Origin: Haloferax namakaokahaiae
GTDB lineage: Archaea > Halobacteriota > Halobacteria > Halobacteriales > Haloferacaceae
NCBI RefSeq assembly: GCF_042663225.1
Contig: NZ_JBHTAA010000005.1
Location: forward strand, 1,550,001 to 1,614,000
Reading direction: 5' to 3'
Length of the DNA stretch: 64,000 nt
In this document: one piece after another, positions 8,405 to 16,959 of the stretch
Position numbering within the stretch: the stretch's first letter is position 1
Layout of the letters: each line of letters starts with the position of its first letter
Made by a program: the position numbers and the translations under genes
Notes under the pieces: model-generated
The model's input: only the letters and a program-made list of their open reading frames with translations
The model's database searches: none
What the model was told of the DNA's origin: nothing

Positions 8405-9328
8405 ATGAGAGTACTCGTGACGGGAGCGACGGGATTCGTCGGCGAACACCTCGTGCCGGCGCTCAGTGCGGCGGGACACGACGTGGTCGCATTCGTCCGC
8501 GACAGAACGCAGTACGTCGCCCCCGAGGGCGTCGAAGTCGTCGAGGGTGACCTCCTCGATTCGGCGACGCTCGAACACGCCATGGACGGCGTCGAGGCGG
8601 CGTACTACCTCGTCCACTCGATGCGCTCCGGTGGTGACTTCGAGGCGCGCGACCGACTCGCGGCGCGAAACTTCGTCGCGGCGGCCGACGCGGCGGGCGT
8701 CGAGCGCGTCGTCTACCTCGGCGGACTCGGCGAAGAGCGCGACCGGTTGTCTGCTCACCTTCGCTCGCGGCGAGAGGTCGAACACCTGCTTCGAAACGGG
8801 TCGTTCTCGCTGACGACGCTTCGGGCGGCCATCGTCATCGGCGACGGCAGCGTGAGTTTCGAGATGATTCGGCAACTCGCAAAGCGCCTGCCCGTCATGG
8901 TGACCCCGCAGTGGGTCGAAACCGAGTGCCAACCGATCGCCATCGACGACGTGGTCGCCTACCTCGTCGGCGTCCTCGACTACCCGGAGACGGCGGGCGG
9001 GACGTACGAAATCGGCGGCCCGGACGTGCTGACCTACCGCGAGATTCTCCAGCGCGTCGGCGCGCTCACCAAACAGTCACCCATGATCGTTCCCGTGCCC
9101 GTGCTGTCGCCGAAACTCTCGTCGTACTGGATCGGTCTCGTCACCGACGTGGAGACGAGCGTCGCCCGGCCGCTCATCGAGGGACTGAAGAATCCGGTCG
9201 TCGTCCGCGACAACCGCATCCGCGACATCGTTCCCGTCGAACTGACCTCGTTCGACGAGGCGGTGACCACGGCACTCGGCGTCGAACCGGTCGAGCCGAT
9301 TACCATCGAAACCCGTACCGGTGTCTGA
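8405..9328 (+). CDS. NAD(P)-binding Rossmann oxidoreductase (NDUFA9/NmrA-like)
   Basis: A 307-residue atypical short-chain dehydrogenase. The nucleotide-binding motif VTGATGFVG lies at residues about 5-13, followed by VRDRTQYVAPEGVEVVEGDL, the pattern of the NAD(P)H-binding NmrA/NDUFA9 group. The YxxxK motif of classical SDRs is not evident. These proteins serve as redox or regulatory subunits; the substrate is unknown. A TTTAAC box about 30 bases upstream of the ATG at 8405 supports the start. A DUF7530-like membrane protein gene follows after 39 bp. Confidence 0.8.
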   Translation: MRVLVTGATGFVGEHLVPALSAAGHDVVAFVRDRTQYVAPEGVEVVEGDLLDSATLEHAMDGVEAAYYLVHSMRSGGDFEARDRLAARNFVAAADAAGVERVVYLGGLGEERDRLSAHLRSRREVEHLLRNGSFSLTTLRAAIVIGDGSVSFEMIRQLAKRLPVMVTPQWVETECQPIAIDDVVAYLVGVLDYPETAGGTYEIGGPDVLTYREILQRVGALTKQSPMIVPVPVLSPKLSSYWIGLVTDVETSVARPLIEGLKNPVVVRDNRIRDIVPVELTSFDEAVTTALGVEPVEPITIETRTGV

Positions 9329-9367
9329 CGTGGTGAGACCGAATAGAGGTTCAGCGAGGAGTAGGCG

Positions 9368-10063
9368 GTGACCGAGACGCCAGAATACGGTGAGACGTGG
9401 GTCTACGAGAGCATCGTCGGCGCACTCCCCGGCATCGACATCGGCGAGGGCGGCGCAATCGCCATCCAGATTGCGATTTTCGAGGCGGCGGTGCTCGTCT
9501 TGGCGTGGGTGTACGACCTCTGGGCGGCGGCTATCGCCGGGACGATAGCGATTCTCGTCGCGGCCGCTGGGAGCGTCGCCATGCTCCGGATGGGCGGGTG
9601 GATTCGCGCGACGACGGTCCCCGGTCCGTATCGACGCCTGCTCTTCGGGTCGAGCATCGAAGTCGTGCTCGCGGTGCTCGCGTTTATCGCGCTCGTGACG
9701 CACCTCTTCGTCTTCGACCCGCAGGAGAGTTCGACACCGCTGTTGACGACGCTGTTCGGGACCGACCCCCCCGTCGTCGTCGTCTACCTGATGCTCCTCG
9801 TGCTGTGGGACCTCTGTTATCGGATTGGAACGTCGTGGTGGGTCGCCGTCGTCGGGTTGTGGGGGACGACCACCTATCGGTTCAGCGGCATCACCGCGCG
9901 GACGATTCGACGGGTGAGCCTCCTGAACGTCGGGTTCGCCGGCGCTCAGTTGGCACTCGCGCCGTTCTTGTTCGACGAACCGGTGTTGCTCGTCGCCGTC
10001 GGCGGCCACGTCGTTGCCGTGACACTCGTCTCGGCAGTGACAGTCGTATTGACGCGAGAATAA
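9368..10063 (+). CDS. Multi-pass membrane protein (DUF7530-like)
   Basis: A 231-residue protein starting with GTG. About six hydrophobic helices are visible: roughly 28-50, 52-72, 92-112, 130-150, 155-170 and 190-230. No enzyme motif or transporter signature is recognised. I recall a haloarchaeal membrane family DUF7530 with this sequence. It is 39 bp downstream of the Rossmann protein gene and may share its transcript. Function unknown. Confidence 0.7.
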   Translation: MTETPEYGETWVYESIVGALPGIDIGEGGAIAIQIAIFEAAVLVLAWVYDLWAAAIAGTIAILVAAAGSVAMLRMGGWIRATTVPGPYRRLLFGSSIEVVLAVLAFIALVTHLFVFDPQESSTPLLTTLFGTDPPVVVVYLMLLVLWDLCYRIGTSWWVAVVGLWGTTTYRFSGITARTIRRVSLLNVGFAGAQLALAPFLFDEPVLLVAVGGHVVAVTLVSAVTVVLTRE

Positions 10064-10070
10064 CAGTCGT

Positions 10071-10247
10071 TCAGCTGTCGGACTTCATCTGCTTGAACTG
10101 CTCTAATAGCGCGTCTGCTGAGTCACCAGAGTCGAACTGAACTTTGCCACGGTAGGTCTTCCGGGTGTCGTCTGTCCCCGGTTCGACCTGACTGGTCATC
10201 CGTTCGCGGCGTTCGTGTTCGGCTTCATCGTAGGCACCCATTGACAT
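10071..10247 (-). CDS. Small hydrophilic protein (DUF5786-like)
   Basis: A 58-residue acidic protein beginning MSMGAYDEAEHERRERMTSQ and ending in a charged helix (ADALLEQFKQMKSDS). It resembles a small conserved haloarchaeal family I know as DUF5786. The middle KTYRGKVQFDSGDS is the best-conserved part in my memory. The start at 10247 is preferred over upstream in-frame ATGs, which would add residues (MGHLHTVWCI) without family similarity. It converges on the DUF7530-like gene. Function unknown. Confidence 0.7.
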   Translation of the reverse strand: MSMGAYDEAEHERRERMTSQVEPGTDDTRKTYRGKVQFDSGDSADALLEQFKQMKSDS

Positions 10248-10363
10248 GATACACCATACCGTGTGTAAGTGTCCCACATATAGTTATCGGAGTAATTCAA
10301 AATAGTGATGATTAGACCGGGATGGCAAGAAAGGATAAAAGCATCCCCCGGGCTAGAAGGAGT

Positions 10364-11368
10364 GTGGCACGCCCGCTTCGATTTCGATATGCGCCCGGGA
10401 CGTGGAACGACTCGCGGATTCGACGTGAGATATTCCAGCCCCTCGATTCTAATCTCGGTGCCGAGATGAACGCGCCGGTGAACAGTCCGCCCGATGGCTA
10501 CGAGGCAGTCCGCTTCGACATGGACAATGGAGATATAGCACTCTTCACGTGGACCGACGACCACGCCTATTGGCTCGGCAACACGGAGACGCCGAGTTCG
10601 CTCTGGCGAACCGAGAAAGAAGGATTCGACGAAGCCCCCTTCGAACTCTCTCGATGGGCACAACGCGAGTTGATTAGTGAACTGTTCGAGGAGTCACCGT
10701 GGCTCGAACCGTATCCCTATCTCTCGTGGTTCTTCCTCCCCGTGTTCCTCTCGAAGGACGGCCGCGAGACGACACGAGAGTTCTTCTACGACTACGACGC
10801 GGGATTCCCGGATACGACGCGCGAAGAAGCCATGGAGTTCTACGATTCGTTCCTCTCGACGGGCGTCCTCGACCAGTACCGAGAGGTGATGGCCGGCAAA
10901 CTCGGTACCTCGGAGTACTTCGACCAGGTGCGCATGGCGGCGGCGATGGGCGAGTTCGACGTGGCGTACCTCCTCACCGAAGCGGGCTACGACATCGAAC
11001 CGGAAATCGAAGTCACGACCGGCCACTCCATCGACTTCCGGGCGGAAGGCACGCAAGTCGGTGGCTCGCTCATCGAAGTGACGCGCCCGCTCCCGCCGAA
11101 CCAGCGGTCTGTCGGGAATCCAATCGCCGCGATACGTGACACCGCGGAGACGAAAACCGGCGGCACGGGGCAACTCGCCGAACACGGCGGCGGCGTGACG
11201 CTCTTCGTCGATTGTTCGTCGTTCCCCGACGACGACTGGGCGTCGATTATGGCCGAGCAACCGGACGTTCGCCACCGGCCCGCCGTGGTGTTTCGACTCC
11301 GCCCCGACGGACACGTCGAAGGCTACAGCAAAGGCTCGGTTCCAGTCGAGTTGTCGTGGCTAAAATAG
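10364..11368 (+). CDS. DUF5784-family protein
   Basis: A 334-residue soluble protein with GTG start (ARPLRFRYAPGTW). The frame extends to an ATG at 10322, but the family N terminus as I remember it begins at this Ala-Arg-Pro-Leu. The C-terminal third contains VTTGHSIDFRAEGTQVGGSL and EVTRPLPP followed by GGGVTLFVDCSSF. These look like a restriction-endonuclease-like or NERD-type core (D-x-R ... E-V-T), but no catalytic assignment is safe. No neighbours suggest a role. Function unknown. Confidence 0.7.
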   Translation: MARPLRFRYAPGTWNDSRIRREIFQPLDSNLGAEMNAPVNSPPDGYEAVRFDMDNGDIALFTWTDDHAYWLGNTETPSSLWRTEKEGFDEAPFELSRWAQRELISELFEESPWLEPYPYLSWFFLPVFLSKDGRETTREFFYDYDAGFPDTTREEAMEFYDSFLSTGVLDQYREVMAGKLGTSEYFDQVRMAAAMGEFDVAYLLTEAGYDIEPEIEVTTGHSIDFRAEGTQVGGSLIEVTRPLPPNQRSVGNPIAAIRDTAETKTGGTGQLAEHGGGVTLFVDCSSFPDDDWASIMAEQPDVRHRPAVVFRLRPDGHVEGYSKGSVPVELSWLK

Positions 11369-11409
11369 AAGGACCGTGAGCAGAGTACCGGGCGTAACCG
11401 CCCGCGTGA

Positions 11410-11694
11410 TTAGAACGAGACCTGTTGCGGTCCGTTCTCGCCGAAAGACGTCGGGTCGCGGTCGCTGTAGTAGCGCCGGCCGATTGCCTCGTGACCAACG
11501 CCGGTGTAGAGGGAATCGAGCACGTCCTGCGGGCAGGTGTAGGTTTCGTCACCGAGCCGAGAGAGAATCGCTGCGACCGTCTCGTCTCCGTTTTGGAGTT
11601 CGATTACTTCTTCCCCGTACTGGGTAACGAAGTCGGTAGAGCTGGTCGGGTATTCGTGGCGCGCGATGACGTCGCCAAGTTCGTTCAAGCGCAT
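11410..11694 (-). CDS. DUF5789-like small protein
   Basis: A 94-residue acidic protein starting MRLNELGDVIARHEYPTSST. The sequence LQNGDETVAAILSRLGDETY in the middle and the C-terminal DSLYTGVGHEAIGRRYYSDR match a haloarchaeal small family I recall as DUF5789. A GTG three codons upstream (11703) is an alternative start. The upstream gap has three copies of CCTTAATG/CCTTAATC, possible regulatory repeats. Function unknown. Confidence 0.68.
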   Translation of the reverse strand: MRLNELGDVIARHEYPTSSTDFVTQYGEEVIELQNGDETVAAILSRLGDETYTCPQDVLDSLYTGVGHEAIGRRYYSDRDPTSFGENGPQQVSF

Positions 11695-11819
11695 TACAGC
11701 CACACATGGTCGGCACCTATCCTTAATGATTGTCCATGAGGATGATTAGTCCCATTGTAATCCTTAATGGTCCTTAATCGTTCGGAAGGCTTGTACTTCT
11801 CAGGAGCGCATCTGTCGGT

Positions 11820-12614
11820 ATGAGCCACGAGCGCCCCGCTGCGGACCTCCATCTACATACGACCGCGTCGGACGGCCAGCTCACTATCGAGCAACTGCCC
11901 GCCGCGGCCCGCGCGGGCGGCGTCGAAGTGGTCGCAGTCACCGACCACGACCGGTATCACCCGGAACTCGACGCGCCGGTAGTCGAGCGCGACGGCGTGA
12001 CCATCATCCACGGCATCGAACTCCGCGTCGATGCGGGCGACAGACAGGTGGACCTCCTCGGCTACGGCGTCGAACCGACGCCCGCGCTGACGGACGAAAT
12101 CACTCGACTCCAGCGGAACCGTGTCGAGCGCGCCCGCGAAATCGTCGAGCGCGTCGAAGACGAGACGGGCGTCGCCATCGACATCGACATCCAACACGGC
12201 GTCGGCCGCCCGCACATCGCCCGCGCCATCGACGCGAGCGACGCACCTTACGACTATCAGGGCGCGTTCGACGAACTCATCGGCGGCGGCAACCCGTGTT
12301 ACGTCGCGCGCGAACTCCCGACGTTCGAGGACGGCGTGGCCGCGCTCGAATCGGCCTGTGACGTGGTCAGCCTCGCCCACCCGTTCCGGTACCGCGACCC
12401 GCGAGGGGCACTCGAACTCTGTGCCGAACTCGATGGGGTCGAACGCTACTACCCGTACAGCTTCCCGGTCGAGACGGACCTCCTCGATTCGGCAATCGAA
12501 CGGTACGACCTGTTGGCGACCGGCGGGAGCGACTGCCACGATACGACACTCGGCAGAGCGGGGCCACCGCGGGACGAATTCAGTAGAATTAGTGACAGAA
12601 TATCCGCCTTCTAG
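11820..12614 (+). CDS. PHP-domain metal-dependent phosphoesterase
   Basis: A 264-residue PHP-family protein. The signature HLHTTASDGQ (residues about 11-20) and VTDHDRYHPELD hold metal-binding His/Asp residues; later ones include HPFRYRDP near residue 185 and GGSDCHD near 239. Stand-alone members such as YciV/TrpH hydrolyse 3',5'-nucleotide bisphosphates or short RNA, so nucleotide or RNA turnover is likely. Length is typical. The gene stands alone between a minus-strand small gene and the DUF6757-like gene. Confidence 0.87.
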   Translation: MSHERPAADLHLHTTASDGQLTIEQLPAAARAGGVEVVAVTDHDRYHPELDAPVVERDGVTIIHGIELRVDAGDRQVDLLGYGVEPTPALTDEITRLQRNRVERAREIVERVEDETGVAIDIDIQHGVGRPHIARAIDASDAPYDYQGAFDELIGGGNPCYVARELPTFEDGVAALESACDVVSLAHPFRYRDPRGALELCAELDGVERYYPYSFPVETDLLDSAIERYDLLATGGSDCHDTTLGRAGPPRDEFSRISDRISAF

Positions 12615-12678
12615 CGGCCTTCTAGTGTGGTTATACAGGTTATAACTGCGGTAAGCACCCAGTACGTAGGCTTAAATC

Positions 12679-12694
12679 CTATCAGCTCTGATAG
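12679..12694. promoter_or_regulatory. Palindrome between TATA box and start of the DUF6757-like gene
   Basis: CTATCAG-CT-CTGATAG is a perfect 7-bp inverted repeat. It lies between a TTAAAT box (about 12672-12677) and the ATG at 12701, so a bound dimer would cover the expected transcription start. Candidate operator or 5' hairpin. Confidence 0.45.
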
Positions 12695-12700
12695 AGCGGT

Positions 12701-12862
12701 ATGCAGTGTCACTACTGCGAACGTCAGGCGGCGTACGCCGCCGAGAAGGACCACATTAAAGTCGGTCTCTGTGAACGCCATTTCCGCAAACGCGTCGAGG
12801 AACTCGCCGAGTCTGACCAACTCGCGGCGCTCAAAGAGAAACTGGATATTAACCGAACATAG
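12701..12862 (+). CDS. Small zinc-binding protein (DUF6757-like, 53 aa)
   Basis: A 53-residue ORF, below normal ORF cut-offs. It begins MQCHYCERQAAYAAEKDHIK and continues VGLCERHFRKRVEEL. CxxC followed by CxxH gives a plausible single zinc site, and a charged helix closes the protein. I recall a haloarchaeal family DUF6757 with this layout. The start is supported by the TATA-like box 24-29 bases upstream. An operator-like palindrome sits in between. Function unknown. Confidence 0.72.
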   Translation: MQCHYCERQAAYAAEKDHIKVGLCERHFRKRVEELAESDQLAALKEKLDINRT

Positions 12863-12897
12863 TGGACACCTATCGGTAGCATTCTCAACGCTTCCTT

Positions 12898-13407
12898 TTA
12901 CAGCACTCTCCCGCCGAAGAGATAGAGCGCCGCGAGCGCGCTCTCGAAGATGAGCGTCCCGACCGCCGAGAGGACGACGAACTCTCGCGGCGACATCTCG
13001 GAGAGCCCCGCCGGGACGGTGAGCATCCCGCGCGTAAACAACATGGCGTTGCTCGCGGGGACGACGATGGGTCCCCAGCGGTCGAACCAGCCGTCGAATC
13101 GGTCGAGGGTCGATTCGCTCACCCGGAACCAGCGGCGAGTGAGGAGGTAGTCTCGCCCGCCACGCTTGGCGACGGTGAACAACACGAGCTGTCCGATCGT
13201 CGCTCCGAGGACGGCGACGGCGAGAATCGGAATCAGATACTCGGGACCGATGAGGACGAGGGCACCGGGGACGAGGAGTTCACTCGGAACGACGTAAAGC
13301 AGCATCGCTCCTTCGAGAATAAACACGACCAAGAGGATTGCGAACGCGAACTCCGAGGCGAGGAGTTGGCGTAGCATCTCCGGGAATTCGGGGACAACGC
13401 TACTCAT
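12898..13407 (-). CDS. DedA/VTT-family membrane protein
   Basis: A 169-residue membrane protein with four to five hydrophobic helices. The family signatures are visible: a re-entrant LYVVPSELLVPGALVLIGPEYLIP near the N-terminal third, then GATIGQLVLFTVAKRGGRDYLL and the later SNAMLFTRGMLTVPAGLSEMSPREFV. DedA/VTT proteins are lipid scramblases or flippases linked to envelope homeostasis. The ATG at 13407 is chosen because residues before it in the open frame overlap the hemB upstream region and are not hydrophobic. Convergent with the DUF6757-like gene. Confidence 0.82.
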   Translation of the reverse strand: MSSVVPEFPEMLRQLLASEFAFAILLVVFILEGAMLLYVVPSELLVPGALVLIGPEYLIPILAVAVLGATIGQLVLFTVAKRGGRDYLLTRRWFRVSESTLDRFDGWFDRWGPIVVPASNAMLFTRGMLTVPAGLSEMSPREFVVLSAVGTLIFESALAALYLFGGRVL

Positions 13408-13497
13408 CACCCATTCTAGCCACACGAGGGATTTGGTTATGGTGTGCATGACAAAGAGAGCGACGAGATTTTGCTCCTCGCACTCGAAGCGGGTCGC

Positions 13498-14478
13498 ATG
13501 GACCTCACCGACCGCCCGCGGCGGCTTCGAACCGACGGGATTCGACCGCTCGTGTCGGAGACATCGCTCGATTCGACGGACCTCGTGTCGCCGATTTTCG
13601 TGGACGCGACGACGGACGAACGCGTCCCCATCGAGTCCATGCCGGGCCACGAGCGCGTCCCCCTCGACGAGGCAGTCGCTCGCGTGCGCGAGGTACGCGA
13701 GACGGGCGTCGAAGCCGTCATCGTCTTCGGGATTCCCGAATCCAAGGACGCAGAAGGGTCGCGTGCGTACGCGAGTGACGGCATCGTACAGGAGGCAGTG
13801 CGCCGAATTACGGCCGAGACCGACGCCTACGTCATCACCGACGTGTGCTTGTGTGAGTACACCGACCACGGGCACTGCGGGGTGTTAGAAACGCACGCCG
13901 AAGACGACCCCACACTCACCGTCCAGAACGACCCGACGCTCGAACTCCTCGCAGAGACGGCAGTCTCCCACGCCGAGGCCGGCGCGGACATGATTGCCCC
14001 CTCGTCGATGACCGACGGGATGGTCGGCGCGATTCGTGAGGCGCTGGACGAATCCGGCTATTCGGACGTCCCAATCATGTCCTACGCCGCGAAGTACGAG
14101 AGCCACTTTTACGGGCCGTTCCGCGACGCCGCCGACGGCGCACCCGCCTTCGGCAACCGCCGACACTACCAGATGGACCCGGCGAACGCCCGCGAGGCGA
14201 TGCGGGAAGTCGCCCTCGACGTGGAACAGGGTGCCGACGTCCTGATGGTCAAACCCGGCCTGCCGTACCTCGACATCATCCACGCAATCCGCGAGACGTA
14301 CGACCATCCGGTCGCCGCCTACAACGTCTCCGGCGAGTACGCGATGCTCCACGCCGCCGCCGAGAAGGGCTGGTTGGACCTCGAGGCGACCGCTTACGAG
14401 TCGCTCGTGTCGCTGAAGCGGGCGGGCGCTGACCTGATTATCACCTACTTCGCCGAGGATATCGCCGAACGACTGTAA
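13498..14478 (+). CDS. hemB: Porphobilinogen synthase (delta-aminolevulinic acid dehydratase)
   Basis: A 326-residue enzyme that condenses two 5-aminolevulinate molecules to porphobilinogen. The two Schiff-base lysines are at 199 (MSYAAKYESHF) and 252 (LMVKPGLPYLD). The catalytic zinc cysteines are present at 117, 119 and 127 (CLCEYTDHGHC), so this is a zinc-type enzyme. The frame is open from 13444, but the ATG at 13498 gives the usual N terminus (MDLTDRPRRLRTDG). It works with hemL, hemC and hemD 5-10 kb downstream but is separated from them by the nitrogen genes. Confidence 0.95.
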   Translation: MDLTDRPRRLRTDGIRPLVSETSLDSTDLVSPIFVDATTDERVPIESMPGHERVPLDEAVARVREVRETGVEAVIVFGIPESKDAEGSRAYASDGIVQEAVRRITAETDAYVITDVCLCEYTDHGHCGVLETHAEDDPTLTVQNDPTLELLAETAVSHAEAGADMIAPSSMTDGMVGAIREALDESGYSDVPIMSYAAKYESHFYGPFRDAADGAPAFGNRRHYQMDPANAREAMREVALDVEQGADVLMVKPGLPYLDIIHAIRETYDHPVAAYNVSGEYAMLHAAAEKGWLDLEATAYESLVSLKRAGADLIITYFAEDIAERL

Positions 14479-14552
14479 GCAGGACGGGCACAGCAGTACC
14501 GATTTCCGCCGCGGCGTCAGCTCGGTGAAAATCGCGGCGTGACACCGCTTCG

Positions 14553-14586
14553 CGCACCCCTCGAATCGGGTGCGTGGGCAATATTT
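14553..14586 (+). terminator. Hairpin with T-run after hemB
   Basis: CGCACCC (14553-14559) pairs with GGGTGCG (14568-14574), and a TTTT run follows at about 14583-14586. This is a terminator-like arrangement about 75 bases after the hemB stop. The remaining gap to 14836 holds the amt upstream element and no ORF. Confidence 0.4.
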
Positions 14587-14635
14587 TCCTGAACGTTCGT
14601 CCAGAGATTCTCGGATTCGTACCCGGATAGTGGAC

Positions 14636-14652
14636 AATATACGACCTTATAT
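14636..14652 (+). promoter_or_regulatory. Shared upstream element, copy 1 (amt1)
   Basis: AATATACGACCTTATAT, 201 bases before the amt1 start. A copy differing at one base lies 213 bases before amt2. It contains a dyad, ATATA-6-TATAT. A TTTAT box at 14726-14730 may be the core promoter, leaving a 5' leader of about 80 bases. Candidate binding site for a nitrogen regulator. Confidence 0.5.
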
Positions 14653-14836
14653 GCGTAATATTCTACAGCATTTTGTTAAAACGTCAGATTACACCCTCCA
14701 AAAATTGTCTTTTTTAACGTACAACTTTATGTATGCCCTCCCCATGAAGCCGAACCGTGATGAAGCACCACATTCCACACGGATACGGAAGAAAAGTACT
14801 CGATTGTTCACTTGCTGTGAACTGGGGTGAAACCAA

Positions 14837-16243
14837 GTGATTTCGCTCCAGGTCGATCCCAGCGTCATCGCCAGCGGGGTCAACTACGTCTGGATTCTCG
14901 TCGTGTCGTTCCTCATCTTCTTCATGCAGCCGGGCTTCGCGCTGCTCGAAGCAGGGCAGGTCCGCGCGAAGAACGTCGGGAACGTCCTGATGAAGAACAT
15001 GACCGACTGGGCACTGGGCGTGCTCGTCTACTTCATCGTCGGTGCGGGCGTGGCGACGATTATCGGTGGACTCACCTCGCCGGGTGGGTTCAGCGCGGCC
15101 GCCGCGTTCTCGTACATCGGCGATTCCGGTTCGTGGATCGACTGGCTCTTCGGCGCGGTGTTCGCCATGACCGCCGCGACCATCGTCTCCGGCGCAGTCG
15201 CCGAGCGCATGGACTTCCGCGCGTACGTGGTGTTCGCAGCCGTCATGACGGGTATCATCTACCCAGTCGTACAGGGCCTGACGTGGTCCGGCGGCCTGCT
15301 CGCCGGGAGCGGATACCTCGGAGCAATCCTCGGCGTCGGCTACCTCGACTTCGCCGGTGCGACCGTCGTCCACATGTGCGGTGGCATCGCCGGTCTGGTC
15401 GCCGCGAAGATGGTCGGCCCGCGCAAGGGTCGCTTCGACGCGGACGGTAACAGCAACCCCATCCCGGGGCACTCGATGCTGCTCGCCGTCCTCGGCACGC
15501 TCATCCTCGCCTTCGGCTGGTACGGCTTCAACGTCGGTACGCAAGCGACGGTCCTCGCCGTCACCGAGAGCGGCGGACTCGAATTCATGGGTGCCGCACT
15601 CGGCCGCGTCGCCCTCGTGACCACCCTCGGCATGGGCGCAGGCGCAGTCGCCGCGGTCATCGTCTCGACGCAGTACCAGGGCAAACCCGACCCACTCTGG
15701 ATGGCGAACGGTCTGCTCGCCGGTCTCGTCGCGGTCACGGGCGCAGTCCCCCACGTCACGTGGTGGGGCGGTCTCATCCTCGGCGCACTCGGCGGCGCAA
15801 TCGTCCTGCCCGCGTTCCGCTTTACGGTCGATACGCTCAAAATCGACGACGTGTGTGGCGTCTTCGCCGTCCACGGTGTCGCAGGTGCAGTCGGCACGGC
15901 GCTCATCCCCGTCTTCGCAGTGGCAGGGTTCTCCGCCACGCAACTGGTGATGCAAGTCGCTGGCGTGCTCGTCATCGCGCTCTGGACCATCGCGGCGTCC
16001 GCCATCGTCCTGTTCGCAACCAGTACCGTCCTCAGCCTCCGCGTCTCGGAAGAAGAGGAACTCGAAGGTCTCGACATCGGCGAACACGGCGTCTCGGTCT
16101 ACCCCGAGTTCATCGGCGACTCCTCACCCGACCGCGCACTGGGAACCCCCACGGCGACGGACGGTGGCAGCGAGGTTCGCACCGACGGTGGTGTCGAAGC
16201 CGAGCACACCGCAGACTCGTTCGAGGGAGGTGACTCGAAATGA
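14837..16243 (+). CDS. amt: Ammonium transporter Amt (first copy)
   Basis: A 468-residue Amt/MEP/Rh channel with about 11 membrane helices from residue 10 to about 405. It moves ammonium across the cell membrane. Family features seen are FFMQPGFALLEAGQVRAKNV at the first helix and GGIAGLVAAKMVGPRKGRFD mid-protein. The cytosolic tail after residue 405 is acidic. The start is GTG, preceded by GGTGA 6 bases upstream as a ribosome site. It overlaps glnK by 4 bases (ATGA), so the two are translationally coupled; GlnK is expected to plug the channel. Confidence 0.95.
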   Translation: MISLQVDPSVIASGVNYVWILVVSFLIFFMQPGFALLEAGQVRAKNVGNVLMKNMTDWALGVLVYFIVGAGVATIIGGLTSPGGFSAAAAFSYIGDSGSWIDWLFGAVFAMTAATIVSGAVAERMDFRAYVVFAAVMTGIIYPVVQGLTWSGGLLAGSGYLGAILGVGYLDFAGATVVHMCGGIAGLVAAKMVGPRKGRFDADGNSNPIPGHSMLLAVLGTLILAFGWYGFNVGTQATVLAVTESGGLEFMGAALGRVALVTTLGMGAGAVAAVIVSTQYQGKPDPLWMANGLLAGLVAVTGAVPHVTWWGGLILGALGGAIVLPAFRFTVDTLKIDDVCGVFAVHGVAGAVGTALIPVFAVAGFSATQLVMQVAGVLVIALWTIAASAIVLFATSTVLSLRVSEEEELEGLDIGEHGVSVYPEFIGDSSPDRALGTPTATDGGSEVRTDGGVEAEHTADSFEGGDSK

Positions 16244-16599
16244 GCGAAGAAACCGACGGCATCAAACTCGTCATGGCGGTCATCCGCCCCGATAAGCTCG
16301 CAGACGTCAAACGAGCGCTCGCGGAAGCGGGTGCTCCCTCGCTGACGGTGACGAACGTCTCCGGCCGCGGCTCTCAGCCCGCAAAGAAGGGCCAGTGGCG
16401 CGGCGAGGAGTACACCGTTGACCTCCACCAGAAGGTCAAAATCGAGTGTGTCGTAGCCGACACACCTGCCGAAGACGTGGTGGATGCCATCGTCGAAGCC
16501 GCCCACACGGGTGAGAAAGGCGACGGCAAGGTGTTCGTCATCCCCGTCGAATCGGCCGTCCAAGTCCGGACTGGAAAGGAGGGGAAACCAGCGGTCTGA
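16240..16599 (+). CDS. glnK: Nitrogen regulatory protein PII (GlnK, first copy)
   Basis: A 119-residue PII protein. The T-loop QWRGEEYTVDLHQKV carries the usual Tyr at position 58, and the ATP/2-oxoglutarate-binding C-terminal segment is AHTGEKGDGKVFVIPVE. GlnK trimers bind ATP, ADP and 2-oxoglutarate and close Amt when nitrogen is plentiful. An N-terminal extension of five residues precedes the first beta strand. It overlaps amt by 4 bases. The Tyr is kept, but whether it is modified in haloarchaea cannot be told from sequence. Confidence 0.95.
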   Translation: MSEETDGIKLVMAVIRPDKLADVKRALAEAGAPSLTVTNVSGRGSQPAKKGQWRGEEYTVDLHQKVKIECVVADTPAEDVVDAIVEAAHTGEKGDGKVFVIPVESAVQVRTGKEGKPAV

Positions 16600-16670
16600 G
16601 AGCGCTCTCACCCTTGGTACCGGTCAGTCTTTCCTGCGCGTGAGCGGGTGACCCCCGCTTGCCTCATTCC

Positions 16671-16697
16671 GGTTCTCCGACATCTTGTCAGAGAACC
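16671..16697 (+). terminator. Long hairpin after glnK1
   Basis: GGTTCTC-c-GACA-tct-TGTC-a-GAGAACC forms an 11-bp stem with one mismatch and a 3-base loop, about 70 bases after the glnK1 stop. A smaller stem AGCGGG/CCCGCT precedes it at 16643-16659. No T-run follows, so it may be an RNA-stability or processing element instead. The rest of the gap to 16959 holds the amt2 upstream element and no ORF. Confidence 0.4.
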
Positions 16698-16746
16698 AAC
16701 ACTACATACGTCAAATAGTTTGGCAACATTTGTCTACTTGTCGCCG

Positions 16747-16763
16747 AATATATGACCTTATAT
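16747..16763 (+). promoter_or_regulatory. Shared upstream element, copy 2 (amt2)
   Basis: AATATATGACCTTATAT, identical to the element before amt1 except for one T/C change, 213 bases before the amt2 ATG. Same dyad ATATA-6-TATAT. It lies in a markedly AT-rich stretch. Regulatory role is inferred from the duplication. Confidence 0.5.
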
Positions 16764-16959
16764 TACTCATACTTGATTGTAAATCGTACATTTGTCGAGA
16801 TAGAGCCATCCTTTTAGACAAATGTCAACGCAAATGGTTATGTACTCAGATGTGGTTAGAATCTTCCATGATTCGTGGGACGAACATCCACGAATTGAGC
16901 ACCACTATGTACAAACGTCAACTCTCGCCCCTCGTTGAACCGACAGTAGGAGGAATCGA

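Noticed and set aside
14714..16087. Long minus-strand ORF (457 codons) opposite amt1
   Set aside because: It is the antisense of the amt gene, rich in Asp/Glu/His/Arg without hydrophobic core. GC-rich third positions keep such frames open.
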